DNA of 64,000 bases from Nitrospirota bacterium (lineage in GTDB: Bacteria > Nitrospirota > Nitrospiria > Nitrospirales > Nitrospiraceae): the NCBI GenBank assembly GCA_030684575.1, contig JAUXVD010000023.1, positions 124,001-188,000 on the forward strand, read 5' to 3'. Shown here piece after piece: positions 41,860 through 49,953 of this stretch. The notes under the pieces are model-generated. The model was not told where the DNA came from. It saw nothing but the letters and a program-made list of their open reading frames with translations, and did not search any database. Position numbers and translations under genes: made by a program. The stretch's first letter is position 1; the number at the start of each line of letters is the position of its first letter.

Positions 41860-42846
41860 CTAGCTGCGCTTCGCCTGTCCTGCGCGGCAGCAATGTTTGT
41901 ATTTTTTGCCGCTGCCGCAGGGGCAGGGCGCGTTGCGGCGGACTCCCTGACGACGCCGGGGCACCAACGAAAGCAGCGTACTCGTGTCCTGGTGAAACAT
42001 ACCGCGCAGCATGGCATACAGGGCGGGATCCCGGCGTTTCAACAGCTCCGGCGAGGTGAAGAAATACTCGGCCAGGACGGCGAAGTATTCGTGTTCGTTG
42101 GTATAGGCATAGTCGCTGACGTGGTCGTGATGCTTCGAAGGACGATCCAGTTCCCGGGCCACGTAGCGCACCCATTGCCGGACCACCATCCAGGGCACCT
42201 CAGGCGGGAGCCCATACTCGTTCGCCCCTCGCTCGACTAGATGTGCAAACTCGTGTACTCCAACATTTTTCGCGTCATCCTGATTGGCGAATCCTGCCAG
42301 GAGTGCCGGTTTGGAGAGAATCATCACCCCGCTTAAATGGTGCAGCCCGACCATCCCGAGAATGTGCTCATCGGGCCCCCCATGGCTCTGGTAGGCGTCG
42401 TCGAAGGCATCCGGGTAGATCAGCACCTCACGCAGTCGATGGTATTCCCAGTCGTGGAAGCCGAAGATCGGAATCGCCGCACTGGCCGCCACCAGCACCC
42501 GAGTCGTCTCATCCACCTCCGTGCGAATACCCGTAATCAGGATCTCGTCGAGAAAAATCTGCACCAGGTGCCGGAATCGCGTCTTCTTCGCATCGTTCAA
42601 CGCCACGAAGAAGACGACATGCGTGCGGAGAATCTGTTCCCACTCGTCAGGAAAGGGTTGCTGCATCACGGTCACCCGCCGGAGATAGCGCCGCCGCACC
42701 CACCAGTAACTGAACGGAATCAGTGCCAGCAGGAACCAGAGCAGGGGGGCAAGCCAGACCACCAGGCCCGCAGCCCAGGCGACCAGGCCGGCGACGATGA
42801 GCGCCTGCCGCAGATTCCGGCTATTCATCTCCTGAGTCACGATCAT
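41860..42846 (-). CDS. MtfA-type zinc peptidase with membrane anchor and SEC-C tail
   Basis: 328 residues. Two N-terminal hydrophobic helices (about residues 13-50) anchor it. The M90 peptidase domain (about 65-275) has the zinc motif HEFAH (198-202) and a downstream Glu in NEHEYFAVLAEYFF as third ligand. E. coli MtfA binds the Mlc repressor and is a metallopeptidase. A SEC-C zinc motif (NAPCPCGSGKKYKHCC, about 304-320) closes the protein, an unusual addition for MtfA; SEC-C usually mediates contact with SecB or other proteins. A role in proteolytic regulation near the membrane is inferred. Confidence 0.88.
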   Translation of the reverse strand: MIVTQEMNSRNLRQALIVAGLVAWAAGLVVWLAPLLWFLLALIPFSYWWVRRRYLRRVTVMQQPFPDEWEQILRTHVVFFVALNDAKKTRFRHLVQIFLDEILITGIRTEVDETTRVLVAASAAIPIFGFHDWEYHRLREVLIYPDAFDDAYQSHGGPDEHILGMVGLHHLSGVMILSKPALLAGFANQDDAKNVGVHEFAHLVERGANEYGLPPEVPWMVVRQWVRYVARELDRPSKHHDHVSDYAYTNEHEYFAVLAEYFFTSPELLKRRDPALYAMLRGMFHQDTSTLLSLVPRRRQGVRRNAPCPCGSGKKYKHCCRAGQAKRS

Positions 42847-42956
42847 CGAGGTCTCCAGCGTGAGGGGATTTTCTGCATCAGAATTCTACTCCGAACGAAC
42901 AGACGAGGGAGATCAGTATGGCAGCGACAGAGGCAAGAGCATAGGGCGTAGAGAGG

Positions 42957-43044
42957 CGGTCTATCTGGTGCGAGGTCTGTCTTGTCTTTCTTGTTCACCG
43001 ACGAGACAAACCAGATAGACCAGATGAACCAGACAGACCAGACC
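42957..43044. repeat. Family C palindromic repeat
   Basis: Left arm GGTCTATCTGGTGCGAGG..., right arm AACCAGATAGACCAGATGAACCAGACAGACC. The arms pair imperfectly and each is built of a roughly 10-base unit (ACCAGAYAG). It lies between the divergent starts/ends of the MtfA and AlkD-like genes. Confidence 0.75.
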
Positions 43045-43069
43045 CTTCTCTGCACGACGCAGGGACCGA

Positions 43070-44188
43070 TCACCGCGCGAGCAGTTCGAACGTGCCGAGG
43101 GGTGTGGCGCGGCCGTTGAGCAGGAGGTCCACCCGGTGCTGTCCCGGATAATGTGTGCGGGTGGTCATGGGCTTGAGGGACACAGTCTTCTTGAGTGAGA
43201 GGCTCGCGCGCGGGGCAAGTTCGACCAGCTTGAGCTTGAACACTTTCGGTGTCGTTGAGCCGTTGGCTTTCACGAAATGAATTCTGAAATCGACCATCAC
43301 TCGCTGTGGTGTCGATTGGGCGTTTTTGAGTTCGACTGCCACAGTCACCGACTGGCCCACTCGCACCAGGCTTGGCGTGATGGAGTTCTGTCGCAGGACC
43401 ACGTTCGCTTCATGTCCGGCACCCAACACGTGCAACGCACCTGGCTCACCCCGCTTCACGGCAGAGCGTAAGGCATGGCGGATCAACCAGCGCCGCTCCT
43501 CCGTCGCGTTCCGCATCCACTTCTTGGCGGTCTCTGCGAGCAAGGCCGGATGGTCCTTCCCGATGTCGTTCAGATTATTCGCCACCGATCGGCGCACATA
43601 GAGGTCCGGGTCGTCTTTCAGCAAGTCGAGCAGGGCCAGCACCGGTTGCGGGTCTGCCTGAAACTCTCGCAAGCGCGGGGCCCAGGGCAACCGCGGCCTC
43701 GTCCCTTCCGAGACCAGTCGGCGCACGTCGGGACTGGGATCGGTCGCCCATTGGGTCAGTCGCGCCAACGTGGCCTCTCGATGACGCTCCAGAAAGGGGC
43801 GGATGCTGAACTCGGCGGTAAAGCGCTGCGTCAATTCATACTGCGCCCGCATCGAGGGTTCGAAATGGTCGAGCCCATATTCCTGTACGAACATGGTGTG
43901 CGGCATATAGAAGAAGGGGGCCATCCCTCCGTTGCCTGTTTGCTTCGGGACGTCGGGACCGAGCGAGGCCAGGAGGATTTCGATGGCCTCTTCGTAGTCA
44001 TCCGGAAGATGTTGGCGCAACGCCCGTGCGATGTGCCGCCCGCGGGGCATGAGCTCCAGCGAGTCATAACTCTTTAGAGCGGTACGAAGAAACTGAGCCT
44101 TGGGAAAGGCGGGATAGACCACGACGATCATCTCGGCAATGGTGCGGGGAATATTGGCGCCGAAATGATTCTTGAGCGGTTCTGCCAT
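43070..44188 (-). CDS. DNA alkylation repair protein (AlkD-like, HEAT-like repeats)
   Basis: 372 residues from an ATG giving MAEPLKNHFG. Residues 1-260 are helical HEAT-like repeats (TLARLTQWATDPSPDVRRLVSEGTRPRLPWAPRLREF; LLDLLKDDPDLYVRRSVANNLNDIGKDHP; ERRWLIRHALRSAVKRGEP) typical of proteins annotated as DNA alkylation repair glycosylases. A C-terminal beta domain (about 270-372, SLVRVGQSVTVAVELKN...HRVDLLLNGR) looks immunoglobulin-like. AlkD excises bulky N3/N7-alkylated bases; activity here is assumed from family. Confidence 0.8.
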   Translation of the reverse strand: MAEPLKNHFGANIPRTIAEMIVVVYPAFPKAQFLRTALKSYDSLELMPRGRHIARALRQHLPDDYEEAIEILLASLGPDVPKQTGNGGMAPFFYMPHTMFVQEYGLDHFEPSMRAQYELTQRFTAEFSIRPFLERHREATLARLTQWATDPSPDVRRLVSEGTRPRLPWAPRLREFQADPQPVLALLDLLKDDPDLYVRRSVANNLNDIGKDHPALLAETAKKWMRNATEERRWLIRHALRSAVKRGEPGALHVLGAGHEANVVLRQNSITPSLVRVGQSVTVAVELKNAQSTPQRVMVDFRIHFVKANGSTTPKVFKLKLVELAPRASLSLKKTVSLKPMTTRTHYPGQHRVDLLLNGRATPLGTFELLAR

Positions 44189-44317
44189 GGGGTGAGTCCT
44201 TTGAGTGATGCCGGAACAAACGGTCGGGAGATTGTACTGATGCAGGAAGGTTTGGTCTATGCCGGTGTTGAGAGCGAATGGCCGATGGACGATAGCTGAT
44301 GGCAAGAAATTTAGGAA

Positions 44318-44540
44318 GGGATGGAGGCTGATGATCTTCTTTGCTCGCGCAACGCGCGCCCTCAGACGGATGAGAGGGAAGCGGCCAGGTGCGCTCTTTA
44401 CTCGCAGAACGCGCACGATAAAACTGTGCTTGTCCGATGCGCGCAGTCGAGGGCAACCTTGGCCACTCCCCTAAAAAAGATGTGGTGAAAGTGAGGAGGT
44501 CCTCGTTGGACGCGAGCAATCGAGGATCGACCAGGCTACC
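44318..44540. repeat. Family B repeat cluster
   Basis: The 490-base gap between the AlkD-like and DUF3800-like genes holds no gene. It contains a family B start (GGGATGGAGGCTGATGATC, 44318), an internal B core (CTCGCAGAACGCGCACGATAAAACTGTGCTTGTCCGATGCGCGCAG, 44394-44450) and a further partial core (GGACGCGAGCAATCGAGG, 44498-44525). Confidence 0.65.
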
Positions 44541-44679
44541 CTTGAAAATACAGTAGAAGATTGAGAGGGCACGCGCAGTGGGAGGCCATCTAACCTGCCT
44601 TCAGGTGAGATGGTTGATATAGGAGCGATGGATATTCCCCCGAGAAAATACTCCCGACCCATTTTCTGGCTCTGTGTGT

Positions 44680-45615
44680 TCAGTCTGCGAGTTGCGTGAT
44701 GTGCCAAAGGTGATCATGCTCTATTTCAAGTACCCCCATGTGACCCATGGGATCACAGAAAGAAATAAGCCTACAGCCTGTCTCGTCGTGACGGAGGAAA
44801 CAGTCGTAGTAGCCTTGCAGCATGGTGCTATTCGTAGACGGCTTGTAGGGGTCGTCATTAGAAAGTGATCCATTGATGGTGGCAACACGTCGAAACGGAA
44901 TAGCTATTGGATCTCTAAGTAGATGAGGATCGCGAGTGCCTTTCAATCCATCCTGGTCGAGGCTTCTCCAAATGCTTTGGCCGTGGATGGTAAAGTATTG
45001 TTTAATGTCCCCAGCCAATACTCCAGCTAGTCTTGCGATAGAGGATAGTGGGTGTGTTGCCTGCCCTCCAAAGTAGATGGATTTGTCTACGCCTGCAAAA
45101 GTAGCGTACTCTTTGTACATATCAATATGTTTTCTGCATATCTTTTCAATAAAGGACAGGTCATTTCTTCGGTCCCAAAATAGTGCGGCGGTGTAATTAT
45201 TAACTTGCGCGTGCCGAGCAATAGGTAAGATGGCGTACCCTAGGAACTGTTCCATTAAGACTTCGGTGGATGCGGTATTTTTCTCGCTTGTTGGGGTGGT
45301 GTAATGCTTTCCCGCCTCGGTCGTTCGCATAATTTCCTGAGCGACTCCTGTTTCAGATGAAAAGAATCCATAACATTGGACTTCGTTTGTGCAGAGGGAC
45401 TTTATGAATAGAGTTCTTGCTTCTCGATTTTCCTGAACATTCCTGTACTTGAAATCAGCTTTGCCGACGACAGAGCCTATCTCCTTAGCAGCGGTCGCCA
45501 GCAAGCCCAGCTTTCCCTCAGGTAAGAGAATCGCTCCGACACCAAAACCCACTCCGCCTTTCTCTGTTGGACGGCTACCTCCAGTTTCGTCAATAATCAC
45601 AAGGAGCTTGTTCAT
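44680..45615 (-). CDS. DUF3800-like protein
   Basis: 311 residues. The N-terminal MNKLLVIIDETGG followed by a GVGAILLPEGKLG strand resembles the start of DUF3800 proteins, whose fold is RNase H-like with an acidic D-E motif. Mid-protein it has AALFWDRRNDLSFIE and DPIAIPFRRVATINGSL, ending LEIEHDHLWHITQLAD. Base composition from here to about 47.35 kb is visibly more AT-rich than the flanks, suggesting acquisition by transfer. DUF3800 genes are common near mobile elements and defence loci. The family call is tentative. Confidence 0.55.
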   Translation of the reverse strand: MNKLLVIIDETGGSRPTEKGGVGFGVGAILLPEGKLGLLATAAKEIGSVVGKADFKYRNVQENREARTLFIKSLCTNEVQCYGFFSSETGVAQEIMRTTEAGKHYTTPTSEKNTASTEVLMEQFLGYAILPIARHAQVNNYTAALFWDRRNDLSFIEKICRKHIDMYKEYATFAGVDKSIYFGGQATHPLSSIARLAGVLAGDIKQYFTIHGQSIWRSLDQDGLKGTRDPHLLRDPIAIPFRRVATINGSLSNDDPYKPSTNSTMLQGYYDCFLRHDETGCRLISFCDPMGHMGVLEIEHDHLWHITQLAD

Positions 45616-45978
45616 TTTATTTCCGCATATATTCTCTTGAAGTGCACCGTGCCAGATAAGTGCACCTCAAGATTTTGCTGTACTTAACGATGGCTTGCCA
45701 TTAGTGATTTCGGCATTGACCTAGAGAAATGGGCAAGGGATTCGTGTGCTGCGCCTATGAATCCAAAAGTAGGTTGGTTATATATGCCAGTCACCGTGCT
45801 ATGAGTAGCCCTGATCCGGGAGGCTGACCGTTGTTTATTTAAAAAAATAATGGGTTGTACCATGAAACGGAAGTCATCAAGAGTCAGGAGCACTACAGAG
45901 TGTATTGACGTGCGAGTCGAGCCACTATATATTGTGTGATCGTAAGATTCGGCTAAACATTAACCAAGAGGTCTGGTT
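45616..45978. other. AT-richer divergent intergenic region of the accessory island
   Basis: About 360 bases between the divergent DUF3800-like and wHTH genes. No gene with acceptable start and composition. A TATATATTGTGTGATCGTAAGATTCGG stretch near 45930 could hold a promoter for the wHTH pair, but no clear -35 was seen. Confidence 0.45.
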
Positions 45979-46599
45979 ATGGGTAAGGAAGATAAGGGCA
46001 AAGTAAGAATGACCGTGATCCACTTCGAAACTGAGTCTGACAATGCCACACTCCAAGAAAACATCCGTGCAATAGCAGGAACTTTAGCACGGGCACTTGC
46101 CCCTCAGCAAAGAGTTCCCGCCACCACAGTTCAATTGTCCTCCCCCAACCAAAATGTGGCAGTTACGGCAGAAGAAGATCAACAAGCTGATGTTTTAGAT
46201 GATGGTGTTATTGAACGCACTAGTTTATCCGGAGTAAAGAAACAGAATGGAGTTCGTTACCGACGGACGCCGCAGCCGGTAGAGGTTGATCTGTCCAAAG
46301 CCCCAATGCCTCTTAAGGAATTTATTGAAGAGAAAAATCCTGAAGGAGAGAATAAGAGATATCTGGCAATAATGTATTGGTTTAAGAAGTACAGAAGTAT
46401 CGAGAGTGTCACAATGGATCATGCCTATACAGGGTATAGGCATATGGGATGGCAGGTGCCTGCTGACGCAGGACAGCCCTTTCGAAATATGAAATCAAAG
46501 CAGTATGGATGGGTTGGTTCTTCAGGAAAGGGTGCTTTTACAATCAACCATCTCGGGGAGAATCAAGTTGAGAAGATGGGGAAATCGATAGCGAAGTGA
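45979..46599 (+). CDS. Putative winged-helix protein, first gene of a two-gene module
   Basis: 206 residues with an AAGAGGT-type box before the ATG. The first 105 residues are polar and probably unstructured, including a coiled stretch (DNATLQENIRAIAGTLARAL). The C-terminal about 95 residues form a helical domain (PLKEFIEEKNPEGENKRYLAIMYWFKKY, AYTGYRHMGWQVP, FRNMKSKQYGWVGSSGKGAFTINHLGENQVEKM), which looks like a winged helix-turn-helix seen in small accessory proteins of defence loci (from memory, tentative). Its stop overlaps the GTG start of the next gene. Composition is AT-richer than the surroundings. Confidence 0.65.
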   Translation: MGKEDKGKVRMTVIHFETESDNATLQENIRAIAGTLARALAPQQRVPATTVQLSSPNQNVAVTAEEDQQADVLDDGVIERTSLSGVKKQNGVRYRRTPQPVEVDLSKAPMPLKEFIEEKNPEGENKRYLAIMYWFKKYRSIESVTMDHAYTGYRHMGWQVPADAGQPFRNMKSKQYGWVGSSGKGAFTINHLGENQVEKMGKSIAK

Positions 46600-47351
46600 C
46601 GCTAGAAGACTTGCTAAATGGAATAGATGGCTTTCCTGATTGGAGTCACGCTGACAAGATAAGATTCTTCGCTTGGTTTATTCATTCTAAGGAAGAGAAA
46701 GACCGTTTCAGCCCGACTGATATTCGCGCTTGCTATGATAGTCTCTCGTTAGAACAGCCTAGCAATGTTAATTCATACATTGACAAGATGTTTGCCCGAA
46801 GGCCTAGAGAGGTTTTGCGTGACGGCCAAGGCTATGCCTTGGAAAAACGTTTGCGAGATGAATTGGAGAAGAAATACGGGAGCCGTCCGGCAACAACTCA
46901 GGTAGATAGGTTATTGCTTGATTTGCCATCTAAAATTCCTGATCTTGCTGAGCGCATTTTCCTTGAAGAGACGATTCTTTGTTTCCGTTGCAAGGCCTAT
47001 CGAGCAACTATAGTCATGGCTTGGAACTTGGCTTTTGACCATCTGTGTAACCATATTTTTAGTGAAGCGCGCCGTATTGACGCTTTTAATCTACAGTTGC
47101 CGAAGTCATTTCCGAAGGCACGCATAGGAGCCGTTGCGGCCAAGGATGATTTCGGTGAGTTGAAAGAAAGTGAGGTGCTTCAGGTAGCCCGTTCGGCAAA
47201 CCTGATTAGCAGTGACCTAAACGTAGTGCTGAAAGAAAAACTTGCAAAGCGTAACACTGCCGCCCATCCGTCAAGTATTGCCATAGCCCCTCACACTGCC
47301 GAGGAATACGTTATTGACCTAATCAATAATGCTGTTCTGAAACTGACGTAG
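46596..47351 (+). CDS. wHTH plus HEPN-like protein, second gene of the module
   Basis: 251 residues starting at GTG overlapping the previous stop (GTGA). Residues 17-95 form a helical wing-like domain (DKIRFFAWFIHSKEEKDRFSPTDIRACYDSLSLEQPSNVN...GYALEKRLRDELEKKYG). It resembles in pattern the C-terminal domain of its neighbour. The C-terminal half is helical, with EETILCFRCKAYRATIVMAWNLAFDHL and an R-x4-H motif (R219...H224 in KRNTAAHP), as in HEPN ribonuclease/toxin domains. A nuclease or toxin paired with the 206-residue protein as partner is plausible. No enzyme activity has been shown for this exact layout that I know of. Confidence 0.65.
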   Translation: MTLEDLLNGIDGFPDWSHADKIRFFAWFIHSKEEKDRFSPTDIRACYDSLSLEQPSNVNSYIDKMFARRPREVLRDGQGYALEKRLRDELEKKYGSRPATTQVDRLLLDLPSKIPDLAERIFLEETILCFRCKAYRATIVMAWNLAFDHLCNHIFSEARRIDAFNLQLPKSFPKARIGAVAAKDDFGELKESEVLQVARSANLISSDLNVVLKEKLAKRNTAAHPSSIAIAPHTAEEYVIDLINNAVLKLT

Positions 47352-47429
47352 TTTTGACAGGAATAGCGTATCGTGTAAGGCAAAGGTCCTAATTTATTAT
47401 TGAAATATCAGCATGGCCTATTCAGTCGT

Positions 47430-47668
47430 GCGCGCGTCCAACGAGGGGAGTCCGCGACCGCGCGTTGAGCGAGCATAGGGAATTGCCAGGCCAGTCTTCT
47501 TTTTCCCCCGCCACATATTATTTAGGGGTGCGGCCAAGGTTGCCTTCGACTCGCGCATCGGACGAGCACATTCTGATTGTGCGCGTACCGCGAGCAGGAG
47601 GACGGCCATGCTACCCTTCTCCTCCCACGCGTTCCGCGAGCACAGGAGATCTTCAGGCTTCATCCCTT
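47430..47668. repeat. Family B repeat cluster (reverse orientation)
   Basis: The 320-base gap between the wHTH/HEPN module and the Tim44-like gene has no gene. It contains a partial B core (GCGCGCGTCCAACGAGG, 47431) and a fuller one (CGCATCGGACGAGCACATTCTGATTGTGCGCGTACCGCGAGCAGG, 47554-47600), then GCGTTCCGCGAGCACAGGAGATCTTCAGGCTTCATCCC (47629-47666). Confidence 0.7.
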
Positions 47669-47674
47669 CCTCTG

Positions 47675-48454
47675 TTACTGCTGGATTGCCGAGAGGAGCC
47701 ACTTTCCATCAGAGGATTGCGTGAAGGTCCAGGCTTCGCCTGATTCGGTGGGTTTCTCTTTGCTGCCCTCGACGACATAGCCCGGTTCTCCCCGTTGCTT
47801 CGTCAGGGAGAGGTTGTAGTCACGGGCACTCCAGCGCAGTCCCGCCGTGACGTATGGCGTGCCCTGCTCGGTCCAGGCTTCCAGGATTTCGGCACGGAGG
47901 AGGACCACATCCTCCACATGGTTCTGGATGTCCTGGCTGGTATTGTCTGCCAGGGCGGCGCTGAAGTAATTCAGCATCTCCGGCGTGACGAACTGCCGCA
48001 GCTCGTCCATGTCCTGTTTGCTCCAGGCCCGTTGCACGTCGGTGAGGAGTTGTTGGAAGGCGGCCTTGTCGGCGGAGGTGATGCTCTCAATCGGTACGGT
48101 CTGTCTCTTGGTGACGGATCGCCTTGTCGAGATCTTGTCGACGGAGGGGTCGCGGCCAGTGACCCCGGAAAAATCCGGGAGGGAGGGTCGTTGGATTTTG
48201 AGATAGTACAACACGACTGCGGCCCCCAGGAACAGGAGCATCAGCAGAATCCCGCCGGAGCCTGGTCCTCCGCTGGTGGTACGGGGTTCGGTCGCAGGCG
48301 CATCGCCATCGCTGCTCTGCGCGCTGCTCTCCGTTGCGCCGAAGAGCATAGGGCCGATCCATGAGCCGCCCTTCGCACCCGTAAGGGATACGTTCTGGGC
48401 TCCGAGGAGAGACATCAGAATGATGCACGCGGTAATGATCGTCGTTCTATTCAA
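47675..48454 (-). CDS. Tim44-like domain membrane protein
   Basis: 259 residues: signal/anchor (MNRTTIITACIILMSLLGA), Ser/Thr/Gly-rich linker, a transmembrane helix (about residues 70-88, GGILLMLLFLGAAVVLYYL) and a C-terminal Tim44-like domain (about 125-259) with AFQQLLTDVQRAWSKQDMDELRQFVTPEMLNYF and a final YVVEGSKEKPTESGEAWTFTQSSDGKWLLSAIQQ. Bacterial Tim44-like proteins have a ketosteroid-isomerase-type fold; some bind lipid. Function here is unknown. The only gene on its strand nearby. Confidence 0.85.
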   Translation of the reverse strand: MNRTTIITACIILMSLLGAQNVSLTGAKGGSWIGPMLFGATESSAQSSDGDAPATEPRTTSGGPGSGGILLMLLFLGAAVVLYYLKIQRPSLPDFSGVTGRDPSVDKISTRRSVTKRQTVPIESITSADKAAFQQLLTDVQRAWSKQDMDELRQFVTPEMLNYFSAALADNTSQDIQNHVEDVVLLRAEILEAWTEQGTPYVTAGLRWSARDYNLSLTKQRGEPGYVVEGSKEKPTESGEAWTFTQSSDGKWLLSAIQQ

Positions 48455-48650
48455 GCCAAGCTCCTTGTTGTGAATCTCGCGGACCAGTCAAATACTCGCA
48501 TATTCTGGGAGCCCTGGTCCTCGGAAAACGTACGGGCCAATGAGTATCGGCGGTCTTTCCTGACCACCTCTTGCGACGCCACTGCATGCCGGGCTTTTCT
48601 ACTATCGGCATAACGAAGAAACAGAGACATTCTACGTTTCCCTCGGTAGC

Positions 48651-48769
48651 TGGTCTATCTGGTCTATTTCGTTGGTTTGGTTTTTCTGGTTGATCTCGTT
48701 TGTTTGGTTGATAGGACTAACATTCAATCAGATGAACTAGTGAAACCAGATAGACCAAACAGACGAACC
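48651..48769. repeat. Family C palindromic repeat (119 bp)
   Basis: Arms TGGTCTATCTGGTCTATTTC...GGTTTGGTTT and AAACCAGATAGACCAAACAGACGAACC can pair over about 25 bases. The repeat lies in a 390-base gene-free stretch (48455-48842) between the Tim44-like and zinc-ribbon protein genes; nothing else is recognised there. Confidence 0.75.
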
Positions 48770-48842
48770 CCTGGATGCGAGGTGTCTTTCACGAGGAACG
48801 TGCACACGGCGGTTTCCGACCGATCGCTCTGAATCGTGCAGG

Positions 48843-49649
48843 CTAGCGTGTGGAGATGATGAGGCTGTTGTTTTCGACCCGGACGGATTCAATCTGAGGT
48901 GGAAGCTGGAATTTGTCTCGGTTTAAGGGCGAGTCGAACAGTTGATGGACGACGCTGTCGAGGGTGGTGGATGGAATGGGTAATGAGCCAAGTTTCCCGG
49001 AAGTCGGTTGGAGTCTGATGTAGCCCCCTTCGGTGGTGAGGGTGCCATCGAGTTGCAGGGAGATCTCTTTTCCATAGATGACAAAGAGGGCATAGGCCCG
49101 GAGTTGATTGCCCATGAGGTTCATCCGGACATCTTTCAATGCCGATTGCACTTCTTGGATGTCCGGTTCGCGCCCTGTTGGCACCGGGATGCCGGCTTCT
49201 TGTGCTTGATGGGTCGAGGCGATGGCGAGATTGTCTCGCATCCACTGATTCAATTCTGCTTCGTTCAAGGTGAACGAGTGAGGCTGGTTTGTCTTCAGGG
49301 CCATTTGTAGCTGGGCCATCTTTTCTGCCACGCGTTCGGCCGCCTGGGGATCGGTGTGGATCTGGAGCGGCGGTGTCTGGCGGAGAATGAGCAGCAGGAT
49401 GCCGACTGAGAATGTGAGTGAGATCCAAGGGAGTATGCGGAAGACACGAGACAGCAATCCAAGAGTTGAAGGGTGGGTTGTGGCCTCAGTGCCGGAAAAT
49501 GGTCGCTCCCCGGCGACCGGGGCCGATGGTTTGATCTTGGAGAAGACGACTCCACAACGTAAACATTCCAGGCTCTCTTCCTGTTCGAACCGGCACTTGG
49601 GGCAGGTGAGGGCTGTTCCGCTCGATGCGGTTGAAGATTGCAGTCGCAT
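48843..49649 (-). CDS. Zinc-ribbon membrane protein of unknown function
   Basis: 268 residues. An N-terminal zinc ribbon (CPKCRFEQ and CLRCGVVFSKI) is followed by a linker and one transmembrane helix (about residues 73-90, ILPWISLTFSVGILLLIL). The C-terminal part (about 100-268) is a soluble alpha/beta domain with LNEAELNQWMRDNLA and LPIPSTTLDSVVHQLFDSPLNRDKFQLPPQIESVRVENNSLII, reminiscent of lipid-binding or LolB-like/BPI-like folds, but no family can be named. It faces the cell exterior if the ribbon is cytosolic. Confidence 0.75.
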   Translation of the reverse strand: MRLQSSTASSGTALTCPKCRFEQEESLECLRCGVVFSKIKPSAPVAGERPFSGTEATTHPSTLGLLSRVFRILPWISLTFSVGILLLILRQTPPLQIHTDPQAAERVAEKMAQLQMALKTNQPHSFTLNEAELNQWMRDNLAIASTHQAQEAGIPVPTGREPDIQEVQSALKDVRMNLMGNQLRAYALFVIYGKEISLQLDGTLTTEGGYIRLQPTSGKLGSLPIPSTTLDSVVHQLFDSPLNRDKFQLPPQIESVRVENNSLIISTR

Positions 49650-49717
49650 GAGACGACTGTAGTTCAGAGCCCCGAAGAGCGCAAAGAATAGTGCGAAATG
49701 GGCGGCCCCTTTGTTTC

Positions 49718-49802
49718 GCTCTGTCTGTCTTGCCTGTTCTTGTTCGCCGATTTGATGGAGCAGAGAGCTGAGATGAATCAGAGAGACCAGGGGAACCAGA
49801 TC
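49718..49802. repeat. Family C palindromic repeat, degenerate
   Basis: GCTCTGTCTGTCTTGCCTGTTCTTGTT ... AATCAGAGAGACCAGGGGAACCAGAT; arms still pair in part. It fills much of the 305-base gap between the zinc-ribbon protein and the haloperoxidase gene end. Confidence 0.6.
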
Positions 49803-49953
49803 TCAGTGCCGCGCCGCGAAAAGTTGGATGATAAGATCTGTCCCCGCATGGTGGTCTGAAGATTTGAAGGCGGGGTATAGGCTGCCGATATAAAGAGAGG
49901 GGGCCGGATTGCCCAGGCCCCCTCTCCCGACGGTTCACACGATGACGTGCTAA

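Noticed and set aside
42957-43044. Family C as a CRISPR array
   Set aside because: The repeating unit is about 10 bases, arms are inverted, and there are no spacer-length gaps or cas genes.
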